A DNA stretch of 64,000 bases from the NCBI GenBank assembly GCA_946811695.1, contig OX328130.1, positions 69,923,973 to 69,987,972 of the forward strand, read 5' to 3'. This stretch comes from Gonocerus acuteangulatus (lineage: Eukaryota; Arthropoda; Insecta; Hemiptera; Coreidae). Made by a program: the position numbers and the translations under genes. The notes under the pieces were generated by a model, which worked only from the letters and a program-made list of their open reading frames with translations, was not told the origin of the DNA and did no database searches. This document shows positions 21,223-32,795 of the stretch, in pieces (the stretch's first letter is position 1; each line of letters opens with the position of its first letter).

Positions 21223-22400
21223 ATGGAATCAGTCTCAACTAAATCGAAATGTGATCGTGCAGAGAAGTATCTCGATCGAAGTATTCGATTTTGCACCAGA
21301 ATTCTTCTGGTGCAAAATCGAATTGGTTCAATGAATCAGAAATGTCTACATGTGGAAGCTCGCCTGTACCTAAATATGTTATCGTAAAAATCGTGGAAGG
21401 AGATAAGAATTTTAATAATGTAAATCCCTTCTGGATGAATAAGTGGCTAACATCTTTCTCAAATGGCCTGAAGGTGAGGAAGCTCAGAAAGCCCGGTTTA
21501 CTCTTGATAGAAACAAATAACGCTACCGTAGCTTCAAAATTATTGAAACAAACATAGTTCGGCACGTATAAAATCTCCGTAACTCCACACCGTACTCTGA
21601 ATCAATCACAAGGAGTTTTTTACTGCCGTGACATTGCCGAGGTTTCTAATGGGGAGATACTCCAAGAACTTCGCGGCCAGCTTGTAACTAATATAAGACG
21701 AATTCCAGTAAAGAAAGAATTAGATAAATCGCCACTCTTCATAGCAACATTTGGAACTCCTTGTATTCCAGAAAAATTGTATATTGGATACTTAGCAGTA
21801 AAGGTAAGACACTATATACCTCCTCCGAACATATGTTTCCAATGCTACAAATTAAATCATATTTCAAAATCTTGCACTAGTGAAAAAATTTGTGGCAGAT
21901 GCACCGAACCAAAACATGACGGCTTGTGCAATGCTGTTAAGTGCACCTTGTGCAGCAAGGATCATTTCTATAAAGCGTGTCCAATATACGCTAAAGAAAT
22001 AGAAATAAAAACCAAAATGGTTATCGACAGAATTAGTTACACAGAAGCCAAAAGAAAATTGACAGTGGAAAAAATATCCTCCTACGCCCAAAAGGCTAAG
22101 GAAAATGATAGTAAAGACATGTTACAAAAGTTGTCAGAACATATTCAAGAAATCGAAAATAGTCTATCTCTACTTGAAGAAAAAATCTCTGGCAAACAAG
22201 CTCACCCTGAAGAGCAACCAAAAAGTGACCTTAAAAATGCTTTTGTGGTTTTTACCCTCTGTAAAAACCACAAAGGAAATTGTAAAAACCAAAAACAGCC
22301 CAACCACAAAGAAATTAAGCGAAGCTACTCCTGAAAAGAGCCCACCCTCCCCCTCAAAATCCGATGGAAGAAGAGAAACAAGAACGACAAAAAAGAAGTA
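21223..22400 (+). pseudogene. LINE 2 ORF1 (gag-like)
   Basis: An ATG at 21223 (MESVSTKSKC) begins frame 1, but conserved gag continues in frame 0 after a palindrome at 21283-21323, so the shift lies there. Frame 0 reads SPVPKYVIVKIVEGDKNFNN, has an in-frame TAG at 21555-21557, then goes on through CFQCYKLNHISKSC, CGRCTEPKHDGLC and CTLCSKDHFYKAC zinc knuckles (21837-21980) to a lysine-rich tail at about 22334 or, in another frame, 22400. This copy lacks the minisatellite of copy 1 and shows the ancestral single-unit state. Confidence 0.8.
21283..21323. repeat. 41-bp perfect palindrome in LINE 2 ORF1
   Basis: The 19-bp arms (ATTCGATTTTGCACCAGAA and its complement) surround TTC. The palindrome lies exactly where ORF1 changes frame, so it probably arose with, or caused, the break. 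Confidence 0.9.
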
Positions 22401-22461
22401 ATCATTTTATTGTGAAAATTAATTTCTCATCTAAATTTCATTACTGGACGACCTACTTAAT

Positions 22462-22508
<47 letters not shown>
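22462..22508. repeat. (TA)n microsatellite between LINE 2 ORF1 and ORF2
   Basis: About 47 bases of alternating TA lie in the short spacer between the two ORFs, 16 bases before the ORF2 ATG. Copy 1 has only ACATATATCTG at the equivalent place, a plausible seed. Confidence 0.95.
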
Positions 22509-22511
<3 letters not shown>

Positions 22512-22523
22512 CTCTAATTTGCT

Positions 22524-25260
22524 ATGTCTGTACTCCAATGGAATATTAATGGCGTTCAAAGAAGACACTATGCCGACCTGAGGCTCCTGATGCAAGGTGA
22601 GGACCGTACTTTCAACATAATCGCTCTACAAGAGACACACACCGCTCCAGGTAAGCAAATCTCCATACACGGATATAATTCTTATTATAAAGACTATTTG
22701 CTGGGAGGTAAGGCTTGTGGCGGTGTCTGTATTTATGTGAGGGACTGTATCTACAGTGAACCTGTAAGGTTACTGACTACAGCCCAAGCTGTCGCAGTCA
22801 CAGTATACATGCCTTTCAAAGTTACTGTCTGTAACATTTATCTTCCACCAAGTGAACCTTATTGACATTTACACACTCCAAGACATAATCGCACAACTTC
22901 CTAGCCCCCTCCTACTGGTAGGGGACATGAACTCAGAAAGTACTTTCTGGGGTTCTAAATCTACCAATTCACGTGGAAAAACTTTACAAACACTCCTCGA
23001 AAGAAATGACCTCATCCCATTTAACACGCACGTACCGACACACTTATGTCCCCGTACTGGAACTTACACAAACATTGATGTATCTGCCAGCTCTTCATCA
23101 ATTTTTTACACGATTCAATTGGGAAGTAAGTCAAGATCAATTCGGGAGTGATCATTTTCCAATAATACTAACTCCTGATACAGCCCCAATAAATTTTACT
23201 TCTACCCCGCGATATGATGTCAAAAATGCGGATTGGAATAAGTTCCAAAATTCCTTTCTAGAAAAGCTTAAAGATATTAAAACTTTCGAAAACTTTTTAT
23301 CAGCTATTAAATCGGCAGCAGATGCATCAATGAAGAAGACACTAGGTACATATAAAAACCGACCAGTCCCTTGGTGGAACGATGAATGTAAAACAGCAGT
23401 AGCTGAAAGAAAAAAGGCACTCCGATTATTTAACGCAAACCCTAGTCAGGATTTCCTGATGGAATACAAGCGGAAAAAAGCTAAAGCCCAATATATTATA
23501 AAACAAAGCAAAAAAAAAAAAAAAAAAATGCTGGGTCGATTTTTTATGCTCTATTAACAGAAACACCCCTCCAAAAACAATCTGGAATATGATTAATAAA
23601 ATTAAGCACAAAAGATACAACCCTCCTATTTCAGCCCTAAAGGAGAATAATCTCCTAATAACATGCCCCGAAACTATCAGCAATCTTCTAGGCCATCACT
23701 TCTCCTATGTGTCAAGTGTTGGAAGATTATCACCAGACTCCCGCAGACTAAAAAATACCTTAGAATCAATTCCATTATTACCGACACCAAAATTTATCCA
23801 TCCGTTAAAAGAACCATTAACAATGCATGAATTGAGACTTGTACTGACCAATGTTAAATGTACCTCACCTGGAGAAGACGGAATCTGTTATAGAATGCTG
23901 AAAAATCTTCCCCCAAGTGGGCTGTCGCTACTGTTAAAGCTATACAATAATGCATATGAGACTGGTTATTACCCATCTTCGTGGAACCAAGCAATCATAA
24001 TACCGATAAAAAACCCGAATAAAAATGCGACATCAACTGATAGTTATAGACCAATAGCTCTGACAAGCTGTATCTTCGAGGTCTTTGAGAGAATGTTAAA
24101 TAAGAGGCTTCTACGGTTCCTTGATAAAAATAAGCTTCTATCAGAGTATCAGTGTGGCTTCCGACCGAATCACTCGGCTATAGATCACATTGTTACTTTG
24201 GAAAAAGAAATTTTGGACTCATTTATTTCTAAGGAATCTGTATTAGCCGTCTCTTTTGATATAGAAAAGGCTTATGATACAGTTTGGCGCCGAGCTATTC
24301 TATCAAAACTAGGCGAATGGAATATTCGAGGAAACTTTTTCAATTTTGTATTAAATTTCCTTTCGAATAGATCATTCCGAGTTAAAATGGGTACAGCTCT
24401 TTCTAATGTATTCACTCAGGAAAACGGAGTGCCCCAAGGCAGTGTAATAAGCACGACGCTATTCAAAATAGCTATGGACACCGTCCGTGAGCATATTACT
24501 CTCCCAGTCAAATATTGCCTGTATGTGGATGATTTGCTTATCTATATTCGAACTAAATATCTAGAAAATGCCGCAGAGTCCATCCAAAGGACGATAAATA
24601 GACTACAGAATTGGAGCGCTACTTACGGACTACATTTCTCTACACAAAAGAATCAAAGCATAATTTTTACAAAAAAGCGACGTATACCACAAATTACATT
24701 GAACTTAAATAATACTCCTATCCACTTTACAAACTACATAAAATTCTTAGGACTTCTCTTTGACTCTAAACTTACCTGGGCTCCCCACCTAAAAAATCTC
24801 GTTGATAGATGTAAAAAATCTTTACATCTCTTAATGATTTTATGCAATGCAAAGTGGGGAGCAGACAGAAGTGTAATGCTGACATTCTATCGGGCATATA
24901 CCAGGTCTCTTCTGGATTATGTGGGTGTAGCGTACACATCTGCCAAGCCCAGTACTCTTAAAATCCTAGACTCAATACAAAACACTGGTTTACGCATAGC
25001 AACAGGAGCCTTTAGATCCAGCCCATCTAATAGCCTCCATGCAGAATGTGGAGAATTGCCATTGGAATACAGACGTATGCAGAATTGTTTGAAATACTGT
25101 CTTAAAACTAAATATTTAAATAGTAAGTGCGTCCCAAAATCTACTGACGAGGAATTGTTAAGAAAATACGAAATGCAACCATTCAGGCAACGCCCACTGC
25201 TGGTAAGATGTATGATTTATGCACAAGACACTGACCTAGAAACCCTAGTGCCGTATCTCC
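22524..25260 (+). pseudogene. LINE 2 ORF2: endonuclease and reverse transcriptase, truncated
   Basis: An ATG at 22524 (MSVLQWNINGV) starts the APE endonuclease. The frame changes near 22855, again near 23095, and again at a 19-base A run (23510-23528), giving coding blocks at 22524-22865, 22852-23100, 23080-23530 and 23589-25260. The last holds reverse transcriptase: SYRPIALTSC, GFRPNHSAIDHI, and an active site changed to YVDDLL (near 24520) from YADD in copy 1. It ends in ETLVPYLH, close to the start of the RNase H linker, where foreign Ty3 sequence begins. Confidence 0.85.
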
Positions 25261-25264
25261 ATAT

Positions 25265-25810
25265 GAAGACCTGAAGAATCGTTTGATTAGTTGCTACGTT
25301 GAGTCTGAGAATAGACGCATAGAACAGTTATTGGAAGGAAAACAACTGGGAGATGAGAAGCCATCTCAGCTGTTAAGGCACATGCAACAGCTGGCAGGGG
25401 AAACAGTCAATAAGGACATTTTGAAGACTCTATGGCTGCGTTCACTGCCGACCAATACACAGGCGATTCTTACCACGGCTGGCCACACAGAAGTTGAGAA
25501 GCTAGCGGAAGTTGCAGATAAAATTCACGAGGTGATTCGACCAGAAGAATTTTGTTCGGTGGGTAATGCAAGTTCTTCCTCCTGGCAGAACACAGCTTCA
25601 CGCTTAGAATCGAAGATAGAGCAGCTGACCGCGCAAATTGCAGCTTTGACTTCTCGGGGGGGGGGGGGGGGGGGGCAAGGACAGCGGGAGGGGGACAAAC
25701 CAGAGAAACCGAAGTCGTTCCAAGAGTCAAGCGAACAGACCAGATTGGTTATGCTTTTATCATTTCCGATTTAAGGAAAATGCTGACAAGTGCATTTAGC
25801 CATGTGTCTG
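25265..25810 (+). pseudogene. Ty3 gag fragment, broken at the zinc region
   Basis: The frame enters at SPYEDLKNRLISCYVESENR, typical of the insect Ty3 gag middle domain, and runs to TAA 25772-25774. A 20-base G run (25656-25675) sits in the linker before the zinc finger. The expected zinc segment ([14 protein letters not shown]) is present in another frame at about 25750-25790, so indels flank it. The protein would package the element RNA. Confidence 0.75.
25656..25675 (+). repeat. 20-base G homopolymer in Ty3 gag
   Basis: An uninterrupted run of 20 G encodes glycines in the gag linker. Long mononucleotide runs are prone to sequencing error, so the true length may differ. Confidence 0.9.
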
Positions 25811-28800
25811 GGAGAGATTGCACAAGAAGTCGGAAAACTAGCTGATGGCCCGGAAGTGGCGTGTGCCGGTGCCAGCAGTATTGCACAACGCCGTCTTTTT
25901 GTACAGGATAAGAGAACAGGACTTTCTCTGCTAATCGACACTGGCGCAGCAATTTCTGTTATTCCTACAAGGAAGTGCATGAAGCCTGTCCAGAAGGATT
26001 TTACTTTATATGCTGAAAACGGTACCAAGATTAAGACCTACGGTGAGGAAACTTTGAAGTTGGACCTTGGACTTCGTCGTTCTTTTAAATGGCCTTTCGT
26101 AATTGCGGAAATACCCAGAGCTATTATCGGAGCGGACTTTATGTACTACTACAACCTGATGGTTGATCTTAAGGGTCGACAACTGATTGACAAAACAACA
26201 GGGTTGACTTCTAGAGGCAAAATCATCAACGAGATTCCAGCATCTTTCTCAGCCGTTCCCGAAGGACACCCATACGCCTTCTTGCTTCGCGAATTTCCGG
26301 ACATTACCAAACCAAGTTCCTTGAAGGAGCCGGTGAAGCATGACACCGTTCACTTCATTGAAACGACCGGACATCCTGTCTCTGCGAAGGCTAGAAGACT
26401 ACCCCCTGATAAGTACCTAAAGGTGAAGGAGTTTAATCATATGGTGGAAGTGGGTATATGTCGTCCATCTAAGAGCCAATGGTCGAGTGCTTTGCACGTT
26501 GTGGACAAGAAAGATGGAAAAGTTCGTCCTTGTGGAGACTTCCGCCAACTTAATTCTCAGACAGTGCCTGACCGATATGGCGTTCCAAATATAATGGACT
26601 TTCGCAACAACCTGTATGGTAAGACACATTTCTCAAGGCTAGATTTAGTAAGGGCTTATTATCATATCCCAATCAGAGAGGAAGATGTGCCCAAGACAGC
26701 AATAATTACTCCGTTTGGACTATTTAAATTTTCAAGGATGTGTTTTGGACTGAAAAATGCTGCGCAAACTTTTCAGCGTTTTATGGACAGCATACTCTGT
26801 GATTTGAACCTCTGCTTTGTTCTCCTTGATGATGTGCTTATTGCCTCTTCAAGCCACAAGGAGCACATCGATCATCTACGGGAGGTGTTCAAAAGGTTGA
26901 ACGATTATGGTCTCACACTTAACCCAGATAAGTGTCAATTTGGTTTGAGTGAGATCGATTTCCTTGGTTATCACATAACGCCGGAGGGAATAAGGCCGCA
27001 GGAAGCAAAAGTTCAGGCCATTGCCGAATATCCAAAGCCCCAGGACGTTAGATCGTTACGCAGATTTTTGGGGATGATTAATTTTTATCGTCGCTGTATT
27101 CCCAAGGCCGCTGCAGTACAACGGATTCTCAACCGATATCTCCAAGGCTCTAAGAAAAACGACAAATCGCTGATTGAGTGGACGGAGGAGAGCTCTGAAG
27201 CATTTGAGCGCTGTAGGGATAGCCTAAAGTCAGCAGCATTGCTTGCTCATCCCAAACCAGATGCCAAATTATCATTGGCTTGCGATGCGTCCAGCAGTTG
27301 TATGGGAGCAGTTCTTCAGCAGTGGGAAGAAGATCATTGGACACCTTTGGGATTTTACTCAAAAGCATTATCGGAGGCGCAAGGTACATATTCAGCATAC
27401 GATCGCGAACTCCTGGCTATATATTCAGCTGTGCGATACTTCCGACCTATCATCGAAGGGAGGAGCATCGTCATTTTTACTGATCACAGACCACTCGTCT
27501 ACGCTATGCATCAAAAGCCCTCTACAGCATCTCCGATTAGGATGAGGTGGTTAAATTTTATTTCCCAATTTTCGACCAATATTCAGCACGTTGATGGTGA
27601 GGACAACCAGGTAGCTGACGCGTTATCACGCGTGGAAGCTATTCATCTTGCTAGCGATTTGGATAGGCTTGCAGCTCTACAGAAGAAGGATCCGGAGGTC
27701 GAAGCTCTGAAGAAGCAGGAGAATTTGCAGTTGAAATTGATCAGCTTACCTGGAGCAGCCGAACCTATCGTGTGTGAGACATCCCAGAAGCAAGTGCGAG
27801 TCGACGTTCCGGCAGCACTTCGTCGGGAGATCTTCGATTCTCAGCACAATGCGAGCCACCCCGGAGTAAGAGCATCCCGAAAATCTGTCGCTCAGAAGTA
27901 CTTTTGGCCAAGTTTAAATAAGGATGTCAGCGCTTAGGCACAGACATGTATTGGATGCCAGCGAGGTAAAGTTGGAAGACACACGGTTACAAGCCCTGGT
28001 AACTTTGAATTCGCTGAGCGGTTTGAGCACGTCCATTTGGATGTCGTCGGACCGCTACCACCGTCAAAAGGTAAGCGGTATCTGGTCACGATGATTGACA
28101 GATATACGCGCTGGTCGGAAGCTGTGCCAGTGGAGTACATAACGGCAGAGATAATAGCAGAAACATTTTACCATGGATGGGTGTCTCGATTTGGTGTGCC
28201 ATCTAGATTGACTACGGAACAAGGGAGGCAATTCGAGAGTAGCTCTTTTGTTGTCTTCCTCGGTTCCTTGGTACCAACAAGATCAGGACATCCCCATACC
28301 ACCCTCAATCTAATGGATGTATGGAAAGATCGCATAGGTCTTTGAAAGCAGCTTTGATCGCACACCTGGATGTGGAAAATTGGGCTAACCTGTTTCCTAC
28401 AGTTCTTCTAGGATTGAGGACCATGATAAGAGATGACACAGGTTTCAGTGTCGCGGAATCAGTTTATGGTCAGAACTTGCAGTTGCCTGGTGAGTTCTCA
28501 GCTCCATCTCTCGGACGTTATACCGTACCAGAATTTGTTCGCCGGTTGAAGGAAGATTTAAGCCATCTACGTCCAGCCCCATTTCAAGCTAGTAAGAAGA
28601 TGTTTGAACATCAGGCTTTAGCGACATGCAAATTTGTATTTTTGAGGGAAGACACGTTGAAGAAGGGTCTTACCCCACCATATAATGGACCTTATCCTGT
28701 TCTACGGAGAACCGAAAAGCTATGCACACTTCAGTTGCCGAACAGAGAGCTCACAGTTTCGCTAGACAGAGTGAAACCAGCTTTCCTCCTTGCACAGGAT

Positions 28801-28998
28801 GAAGATGTCAGAACAGTGACCACAGCAGCTAATAACCCTGAAACCTCTATTGAACCAAATGCAGCCGCTAAAGAAGAGGACAAGGAAGAAGGACTACCAG
28901 TACACCCGGTGAAGAGTAGGTTTGGCCGCACCATTAAGCCAAACGTCAGATTTTTGGACGCAGTTATTAGGGGGGAGTGCTGTGGCGGTTCGTCATAG
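25811..28998 (+). pseudogene. pol: Ty3 pol: protease, reverse transcriptase, RNase H, integrase
   Basis: Protease motif [13 protein letters not shown] lies near 25928. Reverse transcriptase covers about 26430-26960 with [15 protein letters not shown] and the active site [13 protein letters not shown]. RNase H has [13 protein letters not shown] and DHRPLVYAM, and [15 protein letters not shown] near 27590 closes it. A TAG at 27935-27937 interrupts just before the integrase zinc cysteines; the same frame continues (CIGCQRGKVGRHT). The integrase core has LDVVGPLPPSKG, then TTEQGRQFES. A frameshift near 28250-28300 moves the rest into another frame (28321-28998), ending close to the LTR. Stop plus frameshift make it inactive. 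Confidence 0.88.
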
Positions 28999-29270
28999 GC
29001 TAATAACTGCGCCTATAGATCCTACCTCTATGGTAGACTATATAGCTGGAAGGTTCCTGCCTAGGAGGTTAACCAGTTAGTCAGTTTCCGAATATAGGAC
29101 GCTCACCTGTGTTTTTGTGAATACTTACGCTTGGTTGTATTATGTTATAATAACGTATCAGTATGGCCATACTTAGGTGTAATGAAGAGTTGCAATGGAT
29201 ATCCGCAAGTAGCATTTGTATTAATTGTATATATATGTAGGATAAGATAGATTATAGTAAGTACAAAGTA
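28978..29270 (+). repeat. Probable 3' LTR (partial) of the truncated Ty3 element
   Basis: It follows the polypurine tract directly and starts TGCTGTGGCGG. It overlaps the last codons of pol. The right end is uncertain. Confidence 0.5.
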
Positions 29271-29294
29271 GTTCCTAGGTTAGCGTATAATTTT

Positions 29295-29387
29295 GATATT
29301 TTATTAGTTATTTTAATGTTATTAGTTATTTTAATGTTATTAGTTACTTTAATGTTATTAGTTGTTTTATTTAATTATTTGATTAAA

Positions 29388-29451
<64 letters not shown>

Positions 29452-29490
29452 GGCGCATCTACAACTTGGCCATTAGCGCCGGTTTTTTTT
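29295..29490. repeat. Short tandem repeats, 55-base poly(T), and SINE-like tail
   Basis: An ~20-bp unit (TTATTAGTTATTTTAATG) repeats about four times near 29300-29370. A pure T run covers 29395-29449. Next comes ACGGCGCATCTACAACTTGG and CCATTAGCGCC. The reverse complement, GGCGCTAATGGCCA...GATGCGCCGT(A)n, recurs at 58263-58310, with partial versions near 57375 and 35465. This is the 3' tail of a dispersed minus-strand SINE-like element. Confidence 0.7.
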
Positions 29491-29559
29491 ATTAAATTAT
29501 TAATATATTAAATATTAAAATAAACACGTATTTTATATAACCAAAACCAGAGTGACGTC

Positions 29560-30115
29560 ACAATTACCCCCAAAGAGGTAATACAGGATATTCAAGAGGA
29601 AAGGCAAAGTCTTTTTGCTCAAGTGCTAGAACCTTTGGTAGATATACAACAACAGTTTTGTCAACAGCAGCTGCAGCCCCGACCTCGGGGATTCAAAAAA
29701 GAAAAGGAGGACGGGGACTGGGGAGAAACGCACGAGACCCGATCTATGTGGTGGGATAATGAGTCTGCTTTAAGTCCGACCGGAAACACCTGTTACAAAA
29801 AGAAAATCAAAAATATCAAATATTTTTAAAAGCTTCTCCAAAACCCCCCAAATCAAATCAGAAAACATCGAAGTAACACCAACCTTTTCTCCCTCTCCCC
29901 AATCCTCCACAATTTATGCACGCTCTACTATCGCTCCAGAAGAAGAAGAAGAAGAAGAAGAATTGTACGAAACAGAAACCCCGTTTGCAGTAAAGGTTCG
30001 TGAATATGTTAAAACTCCACAAGGCGAAGATGAACTAGAGCAGAATTTAAAATCTGCCGGACCGCTACAAAGACAATTTTTAGAAAAGTTGTTTAAAGGA
30101 GGACAAACAGATTAA
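29560..30115 (+). pseudogene. Second virus-like coding fragment (acidic protein)
   Basis: Frame 1 is coding-like to about 29790 (IQDIQEERQSLFAQVLEPLV, glutamine-rich). Coding then continues in frame 2 through a serine/proline region and an eight-residue glutamate run to TAA 30113-30115. The C-terminus contains VREYVKTPQGEDELEQNLKS and GPLQRQFLEKL, which recalls a family of proteins that travel with Polinton-like capsid genes in insects; this memory-based link is weak. One frameshift near 29790 and no start visible. Confidence 0.4.
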
Positions 30116-30117
30116 AG

Positions 30118-30850
30118 TAGTACTAGTTTAGAATTTATATCTGTTACAAGAATTAATGTTTAAAGGAGGACAAACAGATTTAAATGAGGACAAACAGAGA
30201 AAAATGATGATAATTTAATTGAATGTAATGATAATTTAAGTGAATTAATAAAAGATAATTTGATTTATGATTGTAGTATGAATGATCAACAATTTGAAGA
30301 AAATAAAATATTTGTCGAAACTAAAGATGGAAGTGAGTATGTTTGTTTAGTGAATGAAGATGGTAAAAGTAAAGAAATATTATTGAGTAATTTGAATAAT
30401 AAAAATGAGAAAATAAATCAAATAATTAAAAATAAAATAACTAGTGATAATTTAAAATATAAAATAAGTACAGACGTTATGGAAAAGATTTTGAAACAAA
30501 ATAACATTAAAAAATTAATTGATGATGACATAATTAATCTAAAAATAATGAGTTATAATAATGGTAATAATCAAAAGAATATAATGAATAAAAATGTTAA
30601 CAACAATAATCATCTGAAAAATTTGGACATCAATTTTGGAAATAAAGTAAAATTTCTTTTTGAGTATCAATGCCAAAATGGGATAGTAAAAATTGCAAAA
30701 TTAAATCGGCCCCCACGTAAGAGAATAAAACAAATCCTTAGGAATAATTCGGACAGATACAAAAAAGATATTAATGATAAATAGTGGATCCAGGACAATT
30801 TTAAAATTTAGTACTAGTTTAGAATTTATATCTGTTACAAGAATTAGTAG
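30118..30850. repeat. Direct repeats around the AT-rich ORF
   Basis: A ~38-bp string beginning TAGTACTAGTTTAGAATTTA occurs at 30118-30155 and again at about 30809-30846. A second string, TTTAAAGGAGGACAAACAG, occurs at about 30093 and 30159. The region therefore underwent local duplication. Confidence 0.75.
30260..30784 (+). CDS. Unrecognised asparagine/lysine-rich ORF
   Basis: A 174-residue frame, in the same frame as the preceding fragment, ends TAG-adjacent at 30784. Its codons are extremely AT-rich, with many asparagine and lysine residues. The C-terminus is more protein-like (FLFEYQCQNGIVKIAKLNRP, then a basic stretch). A direct repeat flanks it. It may be the continuation of the 29560-30115 gene or a chance AT-rich frame. 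Confidence 0.35.
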   Translation: MIYDCSMNDQQFEENKIFVETKDGSEYVCLVNEDGKSKEILLSNLNNKNEKINQIIKNKITSDNLKYKISTDVMEKILKQNNIKKLIDDDIINLKIMSYNNGNNQKNIMNKNVNNNNHLKNLDINFGNKVKFLFEYQCQNGIVKIAKLNRPPRKRIKQILRNNSDRYKKDINDK

Positions 30851-30983
30851 AGTATAAGATTTAATTGATAATAATAATATTTAAATATTTATCATAAATT
30901 TAATAATCGTATTAGTTTAGGATAAGATAGTTTGATAATGGTGATGTTTAAAAAAAGTCCGACTCGCAGGAACTGCGTCATCT

Positions 30984-32746
30984 TAGCGCGGTTCCATTCA
31001 TATCCCTAGTGTTATTTTGTAGACTTAGAATAGAAACAGTTATTACTTTGTTTGGATCATTCCTAATGTAAACAAATTTGAAAAAAAAAACAACAAGATT
31101 TTCGGCTAGGGATGAAACTATCCTAAGCAGAAATTACTCTTTCTGCCGTCCCAAGTTTCGGTCTACGAACATCTTCTACGAATATATTTCTAATTTACTT
31201 AACTTGCAGTGCTAACATATCCATTTTACTTTTAAATGCAATTAAACAAAATAAAATTGTACATGAAAATGAGAAAGTAGTGTTATTTTTTATTGAACTA
31301 AGGCCACATTCAACCACAAAATATAATTATATTTCTAGTATAGCATTTGGCTGCATGACTTCCTACAGGTAAAGCTAACTGTCAGCTGTCCTAGAATGCT
31401 TGATGAGAACAATGAATCTTGATTTATGAAGTGCAATAAAAGCCTACCTGAACCGGCAGACTACCTCGACCCGGACTGACCCTACACGGCGAATATTTAC
31501 GTTTTCAGTTCTGTTACAGGTTCAAAGAATTTGTATTTATTCCCCTGTTTTATTGAGAAATACATCCTCCTCCTAGAAGCAATAACAAAATAACAAGAAA
31601 TAAAAACAGACAAAAAGAACCGTATAAATAGACGAAATCAATTATCGTTTATCAAACTTCTAAGTTATTTGTACTTATTTCTCCGTTTGACATCGCCTAA
31701 TCAAAACATTCTTCAGAACCTGTTTTCTAGAGCATTTAGTAAGCTTTCGAATGGTAACCATCCGTTTACCAAGATTCTCAACCGTTTTCGAGATATTAAG
31801 GAAAGTATATGAAGTTTCCAAAGCTTTTCATCTCTATTAATAAATTATTTTAATTTAACCCTTCCCTAACTCCAAACGTAAGTAAATTTTCAGCATACTA
31901 GTTTTGATGAAATTAAAACATGCAGAAAATTATACGATGTTCCCAAAACTTTTTATTATTTCTGACAACAGAAAATTGGTCTCATTTTACCTATCCTGTT
32001 TTACACACACATACATTTTCCTTACAAATACAACATAAGAAATTAAAAAAATAAAAAGCAATAAAAAACCAAGGGAAAGAGACAAAAATTACAAAAAGAA
32101 CGACAAAAACCCGTTCATAAGAACAAAACAGACGTATTTGAAGTTTTAAGCACTTATTTCTCCGATTGACATAACCTAATCAAAAATAGTTTTAGAATCA
32201 TTTTTGTAGAGAATTTAGTAAGCTTTCAAATTGTTTCAATCCACTTACCACGATTTCCCAACCGTGTTCGAGATATTAATGAAAGTATACGAAGTTTCCA
32301 AAACTTTTCATATCTGTTCATAAAATATTTTATTCTAACCCTTCCTTAACTCCAAACGTAACATAACTTTCAACATATTAGTTTTAATGAAAGTAGAACA
32401 TGCAGATAATGTTTCAACTGAATCCCGTTATTCTAAGTACCCAAACCAAAAACGGTATTCAAAAACTATTTTTCCAATTTTCTCGACAACGGTTAAAGCT
32501 ATCGCCTTGAAAATGGTTTCATTCGTTTTTCTAGCCCAAGAAGCCTATAAAACGAGTACTTACAAGCTTATGAACTCAAAAACGTAAGCGTTACGATTTT
32601 TTCTGCGCGAATTTCGCCCCAAACGCCATCTTCCAGTGGGCGGATTTTGCTGGTTAACGAACTTGACCTTTCAAATTGGACGACAGATTTTTGTACCAAA
32701 TTTCATCAAAATCGGACCATTCGTCTTCTATTTAGAGAGCGAACAG

Positions 32747-32795
<49 letters not shown>

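Larger units (their letters stand above)
21040..25260 (+). mobile_element. LINE copy 2, related to copy 1, 3'-truncated by a Ty3 element
   Basis: It begins just after the poly(A) tail of copy 1 with a related 5' UTR (AGTAAGGTTGTCTCTAGTGC). ORF1 and ORF2 follow, and it stops abruptly near 25255-25265 within the region after reverse transcriptase, where Ty3 gag sequence starts. RNase H and the 3' tail are missing. Several frame breaks show decay. Confidence 0.8.
25261..29270 (+). mobile_element. 5'-truncated Ty3/gypsy element with start of 3' LTR
   Basis: Gag, protease, reverse transcriptase, RNase H and integrase occur in order but without a 5' LTR or the N-terminus of gag. A purine tract (TTAGGGGGGAG) at about 28967-28977 is followed by TGCTGTGGCGG, a likely LTR start at 28978. 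The LTR end is not determinable without a second copy; AT-rich sequence takes over near 29270. Different family from the 5986-10852 element: the reverse transcriptase active site is VLLDDVL, and the zinc region is C-x3-H type. Confidence 0.8.
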
